Shown: positions 34,792 through 46,500 of the stretch, one piece after another
Position numbering within the stretch: position 1 is the first letter of the stretch
How the letters are laid out: every line of letters begins with the position of its first letter
NCBI GenBank assembly: GCA_937944445.1
Contig: CALDYP010000013.1
Coordinates: 1 to 51,751, forward strand
DNA: 51,751 nucleotides
Reading direction: 5' to 3'
From: an uncultured Anaerolineae bacterium
GTDB lineage: Bacteria > Chloroflexota > Anaerolineae > Aggregatilineales > Phototrophicaceae
The notes under the pieces: model-generated
What the model saw: the letters and a program-made list of their open reading frames with translations, nothing else
The model's database searches: none
What the model was told of the DNA's origin: nothing
Program-made: the position numbers and the translations under genes

Positions 34792-34867
34792 CCCTGTTCA
34801 AACGCGCTCCAATGGCCATAATGGGCAGGGCATTTCACACGCCACCCGAACGAGTCACGCTGCGTTC

Positions 34868-36166
34868 ATGAAGTTCCTGCCCTTTGCCTCTCTCATCGTC
34901 CCGCTGCTGCTGTCGGCCTACCTGTGGATCGGCACGCCCCACGTGCCGCTGCACGGGGATGAGCCGACGCTCATGTACATGGGGCGTGACACCTACTACC
35001 TGCTCGTGCAGGGCGACCTCGCGCGGGTGCGGTTCAACCCGGCCACATCCGAACCCGACCAGCAAGAACTGCGCCTCTTGAACGGCGCGCTGCCCAAATA
35101 CCTCATCGGGTTTGGGATGGTGCAGATGGGCTACACGCTCGACAGCTGGCAGAAGCCTTACGACTGGGGCGCGGACTTCGCCTACAACCGCGCCAACGGC
35201 CACCTCCCACCGGCTGACGCGCTCACGGCGCTGCGCTGGCCGCACACTGCGCTGACGGTTGCCGCGCTGTGGGGGGTCTACGCGCTGGGCTGGGCCGTCG
35301 GCGGGGCGGGCACGGCGGCGGTGGCTGCGCTGGCCTTCGGGCTGAACCCGGCGGTGCTGCTCGACGGGCGGCGCGTCATGATGGAGGCCGCGCTGATGGC
35401 CTTCAGCGTGTGGAGCGCTGCTGCCGCGCTGGGGTTGATGCGCGCCCTCGTGCGCCCGTCATGGCCGCGCTGGGGGCTGCCGCTGGCGCTGGCGTTCGGG
35501 CTGTTGGGCGGCTTGGCGCTGGCCAGCAAGCACACGGCGCTCTTCACCGTTGGAGCGCTGTGGCTAGCGTTGACTGGCGCGCTGGCCTATCGCCTGCTGC
35601 GGGTGACGCGCGCGGGCGCGCTGCGCTGGGTGCTCAGCGGTCTAGCCGCGCTGGCGGTGACGCTGGGCACGTTCTACGCGCTCAACCCCGCGTGGTGGGG
35701 CGACCCGGTCGGGCGGGCGCAGACTGTGCTCGAGCTGCGCCAAGACCTGCTGCGCGGGCAGACGGCCTTCTTCGGCGGCTATGCGGACTTCGCCGACCAA
35801 ACGGCGGGCTTCTTTCGGCAGGCCTTCACCGTGCAACCGCAGTACTACCAAGTGGAGTCGTGGCGCGAGCCGCTGGCGGAGGCCATCCGCGCGTATGAGG
35901 CAGGCGGCTGTGCTGGGCTGAGCGTGGGCGCGCTCGGTGGGTTGGCGTGGCTGATCGCGTCCGCTGTGGGCGTGGGCGCGCTGCTGCGGCGCGGGGCGAG
36001 CGGTGCGTTGCTGCTCGTGTGGGGGGCGGTCATGCTCAGCTTGACGTGGCTCATCACCCCGCTCGAATGGCAGCGCTACTACCTGCCGATCTACCCGTGG
36101 CTGGCGGTCACAGGCGCGCTGGGCCTGATGCAGCTTGCCCACCCCTTCTGGAGGAAACGCGCATGA
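34868..36166 (+). CDS. GT-C (PMT/GT39-like) membrane glycosyltransferase
   Basis: A 432-residue protein with about nine hydrophobic segments and, after the first helix, the acidic pair HGDEPTL expected in the first extracytoplasmic loop of GT-C enzymes. Such enzymes use polyprenyl-phosphate sugars to glycosylate proteins or glycans outside the membrane. I chose ATG 34868 (MKFLPFASLIV); a start at 34778 overlapping the carrier gene is possible but would add a polar tail. It overlaps the next GT-C gene by ATGA and may be transcribed with the carboxylase operon 77 bases upstream, without an obvious shared function. Confidence 0.75.
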   Translation: MKFLPFASLIVPLLLSAYLWIGTPHVPLHGDEPTLMYMGRDTYYLLVQGDLARVRFNPATSEPDQQELRLLNGALPKYLIGFGMVQMGYTLDSWQKPYDWGADFAYNRANGHLPPADALTALRWPHTALTVAALWGVYALGWAVGGAGTAAVAALAFGLNPAVLLDGRRVMMEAALMAFSVWSAAAALGLMRALVRPSWPRWGLPLALAFGLLGGLALASKHTALFTVGALWLALTGALAYRLLRVTRAGALRWVLSGLAALAVTLGTFYALNPAWWGDPVGRAQTVLELRQDLLRGQTAFFGGYADFADQTAGFFRQAFTVQPQYYQVESWREPLAEAIRAYEAGGCAGLSVGALGGLAWLIASAVGVGALLRRGASGALLLVWGAVMLSLTWLITPLEWQRYYLPIYPWLAVTGALGLMQLAHPFWRKRA

Positions 36167-38595
36167 ACTGGTTGACGGACGCGCTCACAGCGCTGCCGCT
36201 GGTGCTGGCCGTCGTGGTCGGGCTGGGGCTGCCGCTGGCGCTGCTGGCGCTGCCGCGCGCGGACTGGCATCATCGGGCGCTGGTCGGCGCGCTGACAATT
36301 GCGCTGGGCACTGCCGCACAGACCGCGTGGCTGTTCACGCTGGGGACGTTAGGACAGCTTGAACCTGCGCCGATTGTGACCGGCCTTGTGCTCATCGGCA
36401 CGGCGGCTTGGGGGCTGCTTGCGCTCAAGCTGAGGCGCACCCCCAAGCCTCTCCCCCCGCCCAAGCCCCCTTTGACGCCCCTAGAGCGGGCGCTGCTCGT
36501 CGGGATGGCGGCGTGTGTGCTCGGCGGCTGGCTGGCCACGAGCTTCTGGCCGTTCATCGCCTATGACACGCTGTGGGTCTACGGCTATCAGGCGCGCGTC
36601 TACACCTTGACTGGCGCAATTCCCGCGTCACAGGGATACTACCCGCAGTATTTGCAGCTTCAATACGCCTTCCCACAGATCATGCTGGGGGCCGTCAACG
36701 ACCACTACGCACGGGCGGTAGTCGTCGTGCTGCACCTCGGCAGCATCCTTGCGGCCTACGTGCTGGGGTCGCGCGTCTTCGACTCGCGCCGCGTCGGGTT
36801 CGCCAGCGCCGCGCTGTGGGCGTTCTATCCGCACGTCGGCCAATGGGTGCAGATGGGCGACCTCGAAATCCCGCTGACGTTTACCTTCACGCTCAGCGCG
36901 GCGCTCTTCCTGCGCGCGTGGGTCGAGCCGACGCGCCGACGGCGTTACGCGCTGTTGGCAGGGATAATTTTCGGCGTCGCCATGTGGACGAAGCCGACAG
37001 CCGGCGCGTTCGTCTGGGGGGTGGTGCTGCTGGTGGCGTGGGAGTTCCTGCGCGTGCGCAGCCGCCTGCGGGCGTTCTGGCCGCGCTTCGAGGTGGCCGC
37101 GCTTACGGGACTGGCCTGCCTGCCGCTGGGGGCGGTGTGGTACGCGCGCAACGTGCTGCTGGGGCATCCCGCGGTCGATCTGCCGCACCCGTCATGGCTG
37201 ACGCTGGCCACCCGCAGCGGCGATCTGCTCAGCTGGCCGCTGCTGGCCGCGGGCTTGCTGGCGGGCTGGGCGTGGCTGCGCCCCACCGTCAGCAGGGCAC
37301 AGCGCAGGGCGTTCACCGCAGGCTTGATCGCGCTGCTGGTCGGCGCGCTGCCGAGCATGCCGTGGGTTGACCCAAGCCGCGCCAACCCACCCGCCAGCTA
37401 TCTGACGCTGGTTGAGGCGGCGCTCATCGCGCTGGGCGCGGGGCTGATCGGGCTGGGGCTGTGGCCTGCGCGCAAGCATCCGTCGTTAGAGCGGCTGCTG
37501 CTGGCCTACGGGCTGGCGCTGCCCTACTTCCTGACGTGGTTCTACAGCTACAGCTATCACTATCGGCTGTCGTTCGCCATCGTGCCGCTGCTAGCGCTGC
37601 CGAGCGCGTGGCTGCTCGCCCATTGGCCGCTGCCGCGCTTGGCCCCCTCGCTGGCGCGCGGGGCCGCTGCCGCGCTGGCAGTTGTGCTCAGCTTGAACGG
37701 CATCCTCCCGCTGACGAGCGTCGTCTGGGATGAGGACATCGCGCTCTACTGGGATGGGCGCTTCCCTGACGACGAGTCCAAGTACTGGAAGACCAACCCC
37801 TCGCTGATGATCCTCGTGAGCGAGCTGCGCGCCTTCGAGGAGCGCACTGGCCAGCCGATCCGCCTGATGGCCCCCGGGGAGCAGCAGCTGCGCTTCTTCT
37901 TCCCCACGCGCCAGATGGACAACGTCAGCGTTCCGACGCAGCTTGCCGACCTCGACGGCTTCACGCACTACCTCTACGGCGATCACGCGGAATGGTGGTA
38001 CGTGGACTACCAGCTCGACTCGAAACAGACGCAGATCGTCGGGGCGCTGGGGCGGCGCGACCTCATCACGCGCACGGCCTTCCACGATGACGCCACCTTC
38101 CGCTATGAGCTTTACGAGCTGCACCTTGATCAGCGCTTCAACGCCCCAGAGATCCACGTGCGCTTGACGGATGAAGTCGTGTTCGGCGGGTTTGCGCGGC
38201 TCTTAGGGTGGGCGGGGACGACCCACCGCATCGGCGCGGAGACGCTCTACTTTGACCTGCTGTGGCAGCCGCTGCAAGCGACTTCGGTGGACGCGACGCT
38301 CATCTTTGAGCTGGCGGTGATCGACACAGGCGAGGTGGTCTACACGTGGCCGATGCAGGTTATGCCGCACCGCCACGGCAGCTACCGCACATCGCTGTGG
38401 GAGGTGGGGGAGTTCGTGCTCGATCAACGCATCCTGCGCGTTGACCCGGCTCAGGACGCGGCGCTGCTGCCCGGGCAGCAGTATCGGCTGCGCCTGCGGC
38501 TAATCGACGAGCGAGGCCGCGACCTGCCCCTGACGATCAACGGCCAGCCCGCCCCGTTCTACGAGTTCGGCGGCATCCCGTTGGTGTATCGGTAG
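36163..38595 (+). CDS. Large GT-C-like membrane protein with C-terminal soluble domain
   Basis: An 810-residue protein. Residues 1 to about 540 contain around 12 hydrophobic segments, with a conserved-looking loop FIAYDTLWVYGYQ that could hold the catalytic Asp of a polyprenyl-sugar glycosyltransferase. Residues about 560-810 are a soluble domain ending in a beta-rich part (VRLTDEVVFGGFARLLGW, LPGQQYRLRLRLIDERG). ATG 36163 has GGAGG eight bases upstream and overlaps the preceding stop. With its partner it probably decorates a surface glycan or protein; substrate unknown. Confidence 0.7.
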   Translation: MNWLTDALTALPLVLAVVVGLGLPLALLALPRADWHHRALVGALTIALGTAAQTAWLFTLGTLGQLEPAPIVTGLVLIGTAAWGLLALKLRRTPKPLPPPKPPLTPLERALLVGMAACVLGGWLATSFWPFIAYDTLWVYGYQARVYTLTGAIPASQGYYPQYLQLQYAFPQIMLGAVNDHYARAVVVVLHLGSILAAYVLGSRVFDSRRVGFASAALWAFYPHVGQWVQMGDLEIPLTFTFTLSAALFLRAWVEPTRRRRYALLAGIIFGVAMWTKPTAGAFVWGVVLLVAWEFLRVRSRLRAFWPRFEVAALTGLACLPLGAVWYARNVLLGHPAVDLPHPSWLTLATRSGDLLSWPLLAAGLLAGWAWLRPTVSRAQRRAFTAGLIALLVGALPSMPWVDPSRANPPASYLTLVEAALIALGAGLIGLGLWPARKHPSLERLLLAYGLALPYFLTWFYSYSYHYRLSFAIVPLLALPSAWLLAHWPLPRLAPSLARGAAAALAVVLSLNGILPLTSVVWDEDIALYWDGRFPDDESKYWKTNPSLMILVSELRAFEERTGQPIRLMAPGEQQLRFFFPTRQMDNVSVPTQLADLDGFTHYLYGDHAEWWYVDYQLDSKQTQIVGALGRRDLITRTAFHDDATFRYELYELHLDQRFNAPEIHVRLTDEVVFGGFARLLGWAGTTHRIGAETLYFDLLWQPLQATSVDATLIFELAVIDTGEVVYTWPMQVMPHRHGSYRTSLWEVGEFVLDQRILRVDPAQDAALLPGQQYRLRLRLIDERGRDLPLTINGQPAPFYEFGGIPLVYR

Positions 38596-38598
38596 GGG

Positions 38599-38765
38599 CT
38601 AATACCCCATGTCCTCTTCCTGCGCCTCGGCAGCCAATTGATCGAGCACTGTCGCGCGCTGTAGCAGACGCCGGCAGTTCAACGGCTTGCTCGGGCTGCG
38701 CGTCAGGGCGCAGCACGAGCGACGCTTGTGGTTCAATCACTGCCAGCAGATTCTCACGCGCTTCG
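38599..38765 (-). pseudogene. Possible 3' gene fragment with frameshift
   Basis: On the minus strand a coding-like tail reads RRLLQRATVLDQLAAEAQ and then EEDMGY, stopping at 38599-38601, three bases from the convergent glycosyltransferase stop. Upstream, another frame reads ENLLAVIEPQASLVLRPD, as if one frameshift separates the two parts, and a repeat then interrupts it. No family recognised, and chance coding in high-GC DNA is possible. Confidence 0.25.
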
Positions 38766-38779
38766 CGGGCCGAAGGGGG

Positions 38780-38892
38780 CTTCAGCCCCCGCGCGCTAGA
38801 CCGTGGCTTCAGCCGCAGGCGTTCCCGCCGCCGCAAGTGTGGCTCAGGCCGCCGAGCGCTCAAGCACTCGACTAGGGCGCACCCCCTGAAGG
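38780..38892. repeat. Intergenic repeat cluster
   Basis: The gap 38596-39013 contains GGGGGCTTCAGCCCCC (38778-38793), CTTCAGCCGCAGGC (38807-38820, also 23223-23236), GAGCGCTCAAGCACTCG (38854-38870, inverted at 48356-48372) and CCCCCTGAAGGGGG (about 38882-38895). Confidence 0.6.
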
Positions 38893-38974
38893 GGGCTGGA
38901 TAAGTCCTCTGTTCCAATTTAGACACTCCCAACAAACGAAATTCACCTCTCCTTCATCCGTCCTGTGCGTAACG

Positions 38975-38983
38975 TGTTATAAT
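38975..38983 (+). promoter_or_regulatory. Extended -10 promoter of the second mutase gene
   Basis: TGT-TATAAT (hexamer 38978-38983), the same extended -10 as at tgt. The start codon is 31 bases downstream. Confidence 0.65.
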
Positions 38984-39013
38984 ACACGAAAGTTTATTAC
39001 AGGAACGCTGAAG

Positions 39014-40696
<1,683 letters not shown>

Positions 40697-40807
40697 TAAG
40701 CACGTGGTTGGCCACGGCCACTAGGCCTGCCTCGCCTCTGCTGTGCCCCGTGTCAAAAATGGTCGAAACAGGGTAAAGTAGAGCAGATCTAAGGAGGCAG
40801 GCCAACG

Positions 40808-41131
40808 ATGGAACAATGGGAATATCTGACGCTGATGCTGCGGGCGCGCGTCCGAAATCGTGCCACTCGTGAGTACCTTCAGCAGCGCTTCAACAAGAAA
40901 CCCAAGCCCTACTCCCCTGAGAGCATGATCCCGGAGCTGGACAAGCTGGGCGCGGAAGGCTGGGAACTCGTCCACATGCAGCCCATTGCGCGGGTGGGCG
41001 GCAAGGAGGACGTGCAGGTGAGCGGCTCGGACTGGACGAGCAGCTACTTTTGCGTGTTCAAGCGGCGCAAGCCCGGCAGCCATGTGCCTGTGTCCGTAGC
41101 CGCCGTCCACAACCCAACGGGCAGCCCATGA
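40808..41131 (+). CDS. DUF4177-like small protein
   Basis: A 107-residue soluble protein with WEYLTL at the N-terminus and LDKLGAEGWELVHMQP in the middle, the signature of DUF4177-type proteins of unknown function. AAGGAGG (40791-40797) ten bases before the ATG is the strongest ribosome site in this part of the window. Its stop overlaps the SDR start (ATGA), so it heads a three-gene run with the SDR and YbaK genes. Confidence 0.7.
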   Translation: MEQWEYLTLMLRARVRNRATREYLQQRFNKKPKPYSPESMIPELDKLGAEGWELVHMQPIARVGGKEDVQVSGSDWTSSYFCVFKRRKPGSHVPVSVAAVHNPTGSP

Positions 41132-41907
41132 GTCGCAAGGTCGTGTTGATCACCGGCGCGTCGAGCGGCATCGGGCGCGCCGCAGCGCTGGCCTTCGCGG
41201 TGGCGGATTATCACGTCGTCGGGGTCGCGCGGCGGCAGGAACGGCTCGCGGAGCTGGCCGAGCAGATCGCCGCCCTGCCCGCCCCACACGGCGACTTCCT
41301 GCCGATCACCGGGAATGTGACGCAGGCCAATGACGTAGAAACCGCCGTCGCGCAGGCGCTAGAGCGCTTTGGCCGCCTTGACATCGTCATCGCCAACGCA
41401 GGGGTGGGCCTGCGCGGGGAATTGGTCGCCACAAGCTGGCAAGACATCGAAACGCTGCTGCACGTCAACATTGACGGCGTGCTGCACGCCATCCGCGCGG
41501 CAGTCCCCGCGATGCAGCGCAGCGGCGGCGGGCATATCATGATCGTGTCGTCGGTGCTCGCGGCCATCCCATCGCCCTATTCCGCTTGTTACAGCGCCAG
41601 CAAAGCCTTCATCAGCAGCCTCGCGCGCTCCATTCGCGTTGAGCTTGCGCCGCACAGCATCCACGTCAGTGATTTTCTCGTCGGGCGCACTGAAACCGAG
41701 TTCAACCAAAAGCGGCTGGGCAAAGGTGAACGCAAAGACAGCCGCATCCCCAACATGCAGCCGGAACAGGTGGCTGCAGCGATGGTGAACTGCGCCCGCC
41801 GCCCGCGTAACACGGTGGTGCTGCGCTGGTTTGATCGCCTGCTGCTGCTGGCCAACCACTTCTTCCCCAACTTGCTGACGTATCTCGCTGGCCGCCAATA
41901 CCGCTGA
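41128..41907 (+). CDS. Short-chain dehydrogenase/reductase (SDR)
   Basis: A 259-residue classical SDR. It has the cofactor motif TGASSGIG, NAG in the central strand (IANAGVG), the catalytic Ser in VSSVLA, and YSASK with the catalytic Tyr and Lys. It oxidises or reduces a hydroxyl/keto group with NAD(P); substrate unknown. A longer C-terminus with LLLLANHFFPNLL may touch the membrane, as in several lipid-acting SDRs. ATG 41128 overlaps the stop of the DUF4177 gene. Confidence 0.88.
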   Translation: MSRKVVLITGASSGIGRAAALAFAVADYHVVGVARRQERLAELAEQIAALPAPHGDFLPITGNVTQANDVETAVAQALERFGRLDIVIANAGVGLRGELVATSWQDIETLLHVNIDGVLHAIRAAVPAMQRSGGGHIMIVSSVLAAIPSPYSACYSASKAFISSLARSIRVELAPHSIHVSDFLVGRTETEFNQKRLGKGERKDSRIPNMQPEQVAAAMVNCARRPRNTVVLRWFDRLLLLANHFFPNLLTYLAGRQYR

Positions 41908-41913
41908 GGACGC

Positions 41914-42402
41914 ATGACCCCGCCCCCCAAGCTCAACTCGATGCGCCTGCTGGAAAGCAAGGGCATCCCCTACGAAGTGCTGACGTATACGCCGACCACG
42001 CGCGACGCCGAAGAAGTCGCCGAGTTGATCGGCCTGCCGCCCTTCATGGTGTTCAAGACGCTCGTCGTGCAGCCCGTGGAGGCCAACAAGCCGCTGCTCG
42101 TGCTGCTGCCAAGCGACTGCCAGCTTGACCTCAAGCGCATGGCCGCCAGCGCCGGCGAGAAAAAGGTGCGCCTCGCCAGCCACGCCGACGCCGAAGCGCT
42201 GACCGGCCTCCAAGTGGGTGGGATCAGCCCCTTGATGCTGACTGACAAAAACTGGAAGGTCTACGCCGACAAATCCGCTGCGAGCCTGCAAAACATCGTC
42301 CTCAGCGCGGGGCAGCGCGGGGTGCAGCTGCGCGTGCCGACAATGCCGCTGCTGACGCTGCTGCGCGCCCGCATGGTGGACGTGGCCACCTCCAACGCCT
42401 GA
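41914..42402 (+). CDS. YbaK/EbsC family aminoacyl-tRNA deacylase
   Basis: A 162-residue YbaK domain. The conserved Lys appears in MVFKTLVV and the substrate loop in VGGISPLML. YbaK-type proteins hydrolyse Cys-tRNA(Pro) formed by mischarging, acting in trans as editing factors. Length and motifs fit Ybak rather than the ProRS editing insertion. It starts six bases after the SDR stop. Confidence 0.9.
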   Translation: MTPPPKLNSMRLLESKGIPYEVLTYTPTTRDAEEVAELIGLPPFMVFKTLVVQPVEANKPLLVLLPSDCQLDLKRMAASAGEKKVRLASHADAEALTGLQVGGISPLMLTDKNWKVYADKSAASLQNIVLSAGQRGVQLRVPTMPLLTLLRARMVDVATSNA

Positions 42403-42452
42403 AATGGCTCCTCTCAAGGGGTTGGGCGCGCCACCCCCTGCGCGGCAACCAT

Positions 42453-42476
42453 GTAGGGGCGTGGCGTGCCCCCTAC
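42453..42476. repeat. GTAGGGGC-type palindromic repeat
   Basis: GTAGGGGCGTGGCG followed by TGCCCCCTAC forms a hairpin between the YbaK and pfkA 3' ends. Related units occur at 4596-4617 and 51709-51732. It could also act as a terminator, though no U-tract follows. Confidence 0.6.
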
Positions 42477-42480
42477 GGCG

Positions 42481-43455
42481 TCACCGCGACAGCGTGTAGG
42501 CCATCTTCATGTACTCTTCGCCGATCTCGCGCATCTTGGTCGTCACGTCATAGAGCGACACCGCGACTTGTTCGCGCCCCTGCCGCCCGATCATCACGCC
42601 GGTTTCGCCGTTCAGCAGCGAGTGAACCGCGGCCACCCCCATCCGCGTTGCCAGCAGCCGATCAAAGGCGCTTGGGCTGCCGCCGCGCTGGGTGTGGCCG
42701 AGGATCGTCAGGCGCACCTCAAAGCCGACGCCCTGACTTTGCAGGTAGGATTCAAGGTCGCGCGCGCTGTAGCTGGCCCCCTCGGCAATCACCGCGATGG
42801 CGTGGTTCTTGCCGCGGATGTAGGCGTCCTCAAGGCTGCGCGCCACCTCTTCCTTGCTCACTTCGTACTCGGGGATGATGACGATCTCCGCGCCGCCCAA
42901 GATCGCGCCCATCAACGCCAGATAGCCGCAGCTGCGCCCCATCACCTCCACGATGAAGCAGCGATTGTGTGAGGTGGCCGTGTCGCGCAGCCGGTCAATC
43001 GCATCAAGGATGGTGTTCAGGGCGGTGTCCACGCCGATGGACATGTCCGTGCCCCAGATGTCGTTGTCGATGCTGGCGGGCACGCCGACCACCGGCACGC
43101 CCAGCTCGTGCAGCTTGATCGCCCCGCGCAGGCTGCCATCGCCGCCGATCACAATCACGCCGTCGATGCTGTGTTCGTTGAGCGAGCGCAGCGCCTTCTT
43201 CTGCCCGGCGGGGGTCTTGAATTCCTCGTTGCGGGCGGTTTGCAGCACCGTGCCGCCGCGCTGGAGGATGCCGCTCACCTCGCGGCTGGTCAGGCGTTCG
43301 AAGTCGCCTGCCACCAGCCCCGCGTAGGCTTGTCGAATCCCGTAGACTTCGACCCCTTGTTCAAGGCCGGCGCGCACCACCGCCCGCACCGCCGCGTTCA
43401 TCCCCGGCGCGTCGCCACCGCTGGTCATCACGGCAATTCGTCTCATCGCAGCCAT
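42481..43455 (-). CDS. pfkA: ATP-dependent 6-phosphofructokinase
   Basis: A 324-residue PfkA of standard length. It has TSGGDAPGMNAAVR, the phosphate-donor motif IGGDGSLRGA (Gly after the Asp, the ATP rather than pyrophosphate type) and the catalytic ASIDNDIWGTD, where Ser replaces the usual Thr. VMGRSCGYLAL and LGHTQRGGSPSAFDR bind fructose 6-phosphate. It commits glycolysis by making fructose 1,6-bisphosphate. ATG 43455 has AAGGA about ten bases upstream; ATG 43446 is an alternative. Confidence 0.95.
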   Translation of the reverse strand: MAAMRRIAVMTSGGDAPGMNAAVRAVVRAGLEQGVEVYGIRQAYAGLVAGDFERLTSREVSGILQRGGTVLQTARNEEFKTPAGQKKALRSLNEHSIDGVIVIGGDGSLRGAIKLHELGVPVVGVPASIDNDIWGTDMSIGVDTALNTILDAIDRLRDTATSHNRCFIVEVMGRSCGYLALMGAILGGAEIVIIPEYEVSKEEVARSLEDAYIRGKNHAIAVIAEGASYSARDLESYLQSQGVGFEVRLTILGHTQRGGSPSAFDRLLATRMGVAAVHSLLNGETGVMIGRQGREQVAVSLYDVTTKMREIGEEYMKMAYTLSR

Positions 43456-43543
43456 TCGTTGTCTATCCTTTGCCTAAATCAATCGCCACTTCGAGGGGCG
43501 AATGCTTGCTAGCGTTGTGGGGCTTTATCTCACTATCGCACGC

Positions 43544-43549
43544 ATTATA
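43544..43549 (-). promoter_or_regulatory. -10 box of pfkA
   Basis: TATAAT on the minus strand, 88 bases upstream of ATG 43455 in the 116-base gap after dnaE. It indicates that pfkA has its own promoter. Confidence 0.5.
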
Positions 43550-43571
43550 GCGCGATGTTGTGAAGAATGGT

Positions 43572-46500
43572 TTAACTGTCTTGACAATGCAGGTCAACCC
43601 CGGGGATTTGTTTCAGGCGCTCCACCAGCTTCGGGCAGTAATGAGTGCGGAAGTCGTCGCCGCCCCACCGCCGAATGCGATCTGGATAGTGCACCTCCAA
43701 CGTGTAGCAGTCCTCACCGGGGATGGAGTACAGCACGTTCAGCGCGCGGTCGATGCGCTGCGCGTCTTTTTCGCTGCCTGCGCTTTTGAACACCACCCGC
43801 AGATGGCGGCGCGGCCGCTCTTCCCCACCGTCGTCGAACAAGCGCTCATAGTGAGCCGAGCCGTTTTGCTCCACAGGCGGCGTGATGGGCGCTGCGTCCG
43901 CTGGCGCGGGCGGCGGTTCAGGCGTGTAGGCGGGCGGCTCATCGTCCCAGATGGGCGGCGGCTCTTCCGACTCTGGCAGCCAGCCCAGCGTGTCGTGCAT
44001 GGGCCGCGGGGGCGCAGCGTCGGCCCCTTCCACCGCCTCAAACTCCACTGTTGCATCCTCCGCGATCACTTGGGGATCGTTGCGCGACGTGTCGAACCGC
44101 CCCGTGAAGAGCGCAATCGTCCCCACCTCCAGCGGCTTGCCGACCTTCGCTTCAAAGTAAGCCTTGACGCGCTCATACTTGCGCGGGAACAGCACCACGT
44201 CGATCACGCCGGCGCTCTCGTGCCAATCCTCCACTTGGAGCACCGCCATCATCTCGCCGGACTTGGTCACCAGCGAGCGCATCCCGACCACCTCGCCCGC
44301 CACGCGCACGAGCGTATCGTGAGCGGGCGCGTTCTCTTCTGATTTGAGGTCAACGATGATGTTCAAGTTATTCAACTTGCTGAGCGCGTCACGGGCGCGG
44401 TCAATGGGTCGCCCGGTGACGTAAAGCCCCAGCAGATCTTTCTCCCAGCCGAGCTGCTCACGGTGTGGGATGGGTTTCTTGGCGGGCAGAATTTCTAACG
44501 CCGATTGCCGCATCACCGCCTCGCCGAACAACGACTTCTGCCCCAGCGCAAGCTGATCGTGATACTCCGCGCTGTAGTGGACGATGCGGTCGAGCGATTC
44601 CAGCAGCGCATCCCGCGGGCCATAGGCCGCCAGCGCGCCCACCTTGATGAGGCACTCCAGCGCGCGCTTGCCCACCCGCCGCAAGTCCACCCGCTGGCAC
44701 AAGTCCGCCAGCGTTGCGAACGGGCCGCCCTGCTCGCGCTGTTCGATCAGGTAGTGAATGGCCGCCACGCCAACGTTCTTCACCGCCCCCAGCCCAAAGC
44801 GGATCCCGCGCCGGCCGTCGGGTAGCGACTCAATGTCAAATTCTGCTTGGCTGTAGTTGATGTCCGGCGGCAGCACGGGGATGTGCAAGCGGCGGCATTC
44901 CTCCAAGAAGAGCGCCACCTTGCTGCTGTCGTCGAACTGCACACACAGCAGCGCCGTCATGTACTCGTGGGGGTAGTGCCGTTTCAGGAAGGCCGTCTGC
45001 ACGGTGATGACCGCGTAATCGGCGGCGTGGCTCTTGTTGAAGCCGTAGTTGGCGAAGAACACGATGTCGTCGAAGATCTTGTCTGCCACTTCAGGGCTGA
45101 CGCCCCGCTGCGGGCCACGCTCTTTGAAGATCGCCCGATGCTCCAGCAGGTCTTTTTCTTTCTTCTTGGAGACGGCGCGCCGCATCAGGTCGGCTTCGTT
45201 CGGCTCATAGCTGAACAGCGCCACCGCCACCTGCATGATCTGCTCTTGGTAGACCATGATGCCGTAGGTCTCTTTGAGGATCGGCTCCATCAGCGGGTGA
45301 TGATAGGTGACTTCTTCTTCGCCGTGCATGCGTCGGGTGAACTGCGAGATGAAGTCCATCGGCCCCGGGCGGTAGAGCGAGACCGCCGCGACGATGTGTT
45401 CAAACTTGTGCGGGCGCATGTCGCGCAGCGTCGACTGCATCCCCGCGCTTTCCACTTGGAACACGCCGACCGTCTCGCCGCGCCCCAGCAGATGGAACGC
45501 CTCGTCCAGCATGGCGCGCTGCGCATCGGTCAGGCGCGGGTCGTCATGGCGGTAGGGGATGTTGTCCAACGTGTAGCGAATGCCGTGATGCCGCTCGATC
45601 AGCTCGCTGGCCTTGCGCATGATCGTTAACGTCGAGAGGCCGAGGAAGTCCACCTTGAGCAGGCCGATGGCCTCAGCCGTCTCCATCGGGAACTGCGTCA
45701 CCGCTTTGAGCACGCCGCCGCTGCTGTCGGTGCTGCCGGTGATGCGGTGCAGCGGCACGTACTCCACCAGCGGCAGATCGCTGATGATGAGACCAGCGGC
45801 GTGCATCGAGGCGTGGCGCGTCAGCCCTTGCAGCGCCTTCGCTGTGTCGAGCACGCTCTTGAGTTCGGCGTCCGTCTCGTAGAGCTTCTTCAGCTCCGGG
45901 TTGCCGTCAATGTACTCTTGCAGGGGCTTCTGCTTGGCTTCCTGCGGGATGAGCTTCACCGCTTGGTTGACTTTCGGCAGCGGCACGTTCAGCGCGCGCG
46001 CCACGTCGCGCACAGCGGCTTTGGCCCCCAACGTCCCAAAGGTGATGATCGCCGCCACTTTGTCCTCGCCGTACTTCTGCACAGCATAGGCGATCATCTC
46101 GCCGCGGCGGTCATCGGGGTAGTCGATGTCAATGTCTGGCATCGTGTTGCGGCCACGGTTCAGGAAGCGCTCGAAGAGCAGGCTGTTTTGGATCGGGTCG
46201 ATGTTGGTGATGCCGAGGCAATAGGCCACCAGCGACCCCGCGCCCGACCCGCGCACGTTCCACCAGATGTCCGCGTGGCGGGCGAACTCGCACAAATCCC
46301 ACACGATCAAGAAATAGGTGTTGAAGCCCATATGCGCGATGGTCTCCAACTCGCGGTCGATCCGCTCGCGCAGCACGGGGTCATCTTCCCGCCCGGGAAA
46401 GCGCCATCGCAAGCCCAGCTCGCACAGGTAGCGCAAATAGCTGCCGTCGTCGAAGCCCTCCGGCACAGGGAACAGCGGCAGGTGATAGCCCTTCTTGCTC

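Noticed and set aside
36573-37370. 265-codon frame within the large GT-C gene
   Set aside because: Arg/Gly/Ala-rich shadow in another frame; the annotated frame has continuous membrane helices.
38780-38892. Insertion sequence remnant between the GT-C gene and the second mutase
   Set aside because: Only short palindromes are present; there is no transposase fragment, terminal inverted repeat pair or target duplication.
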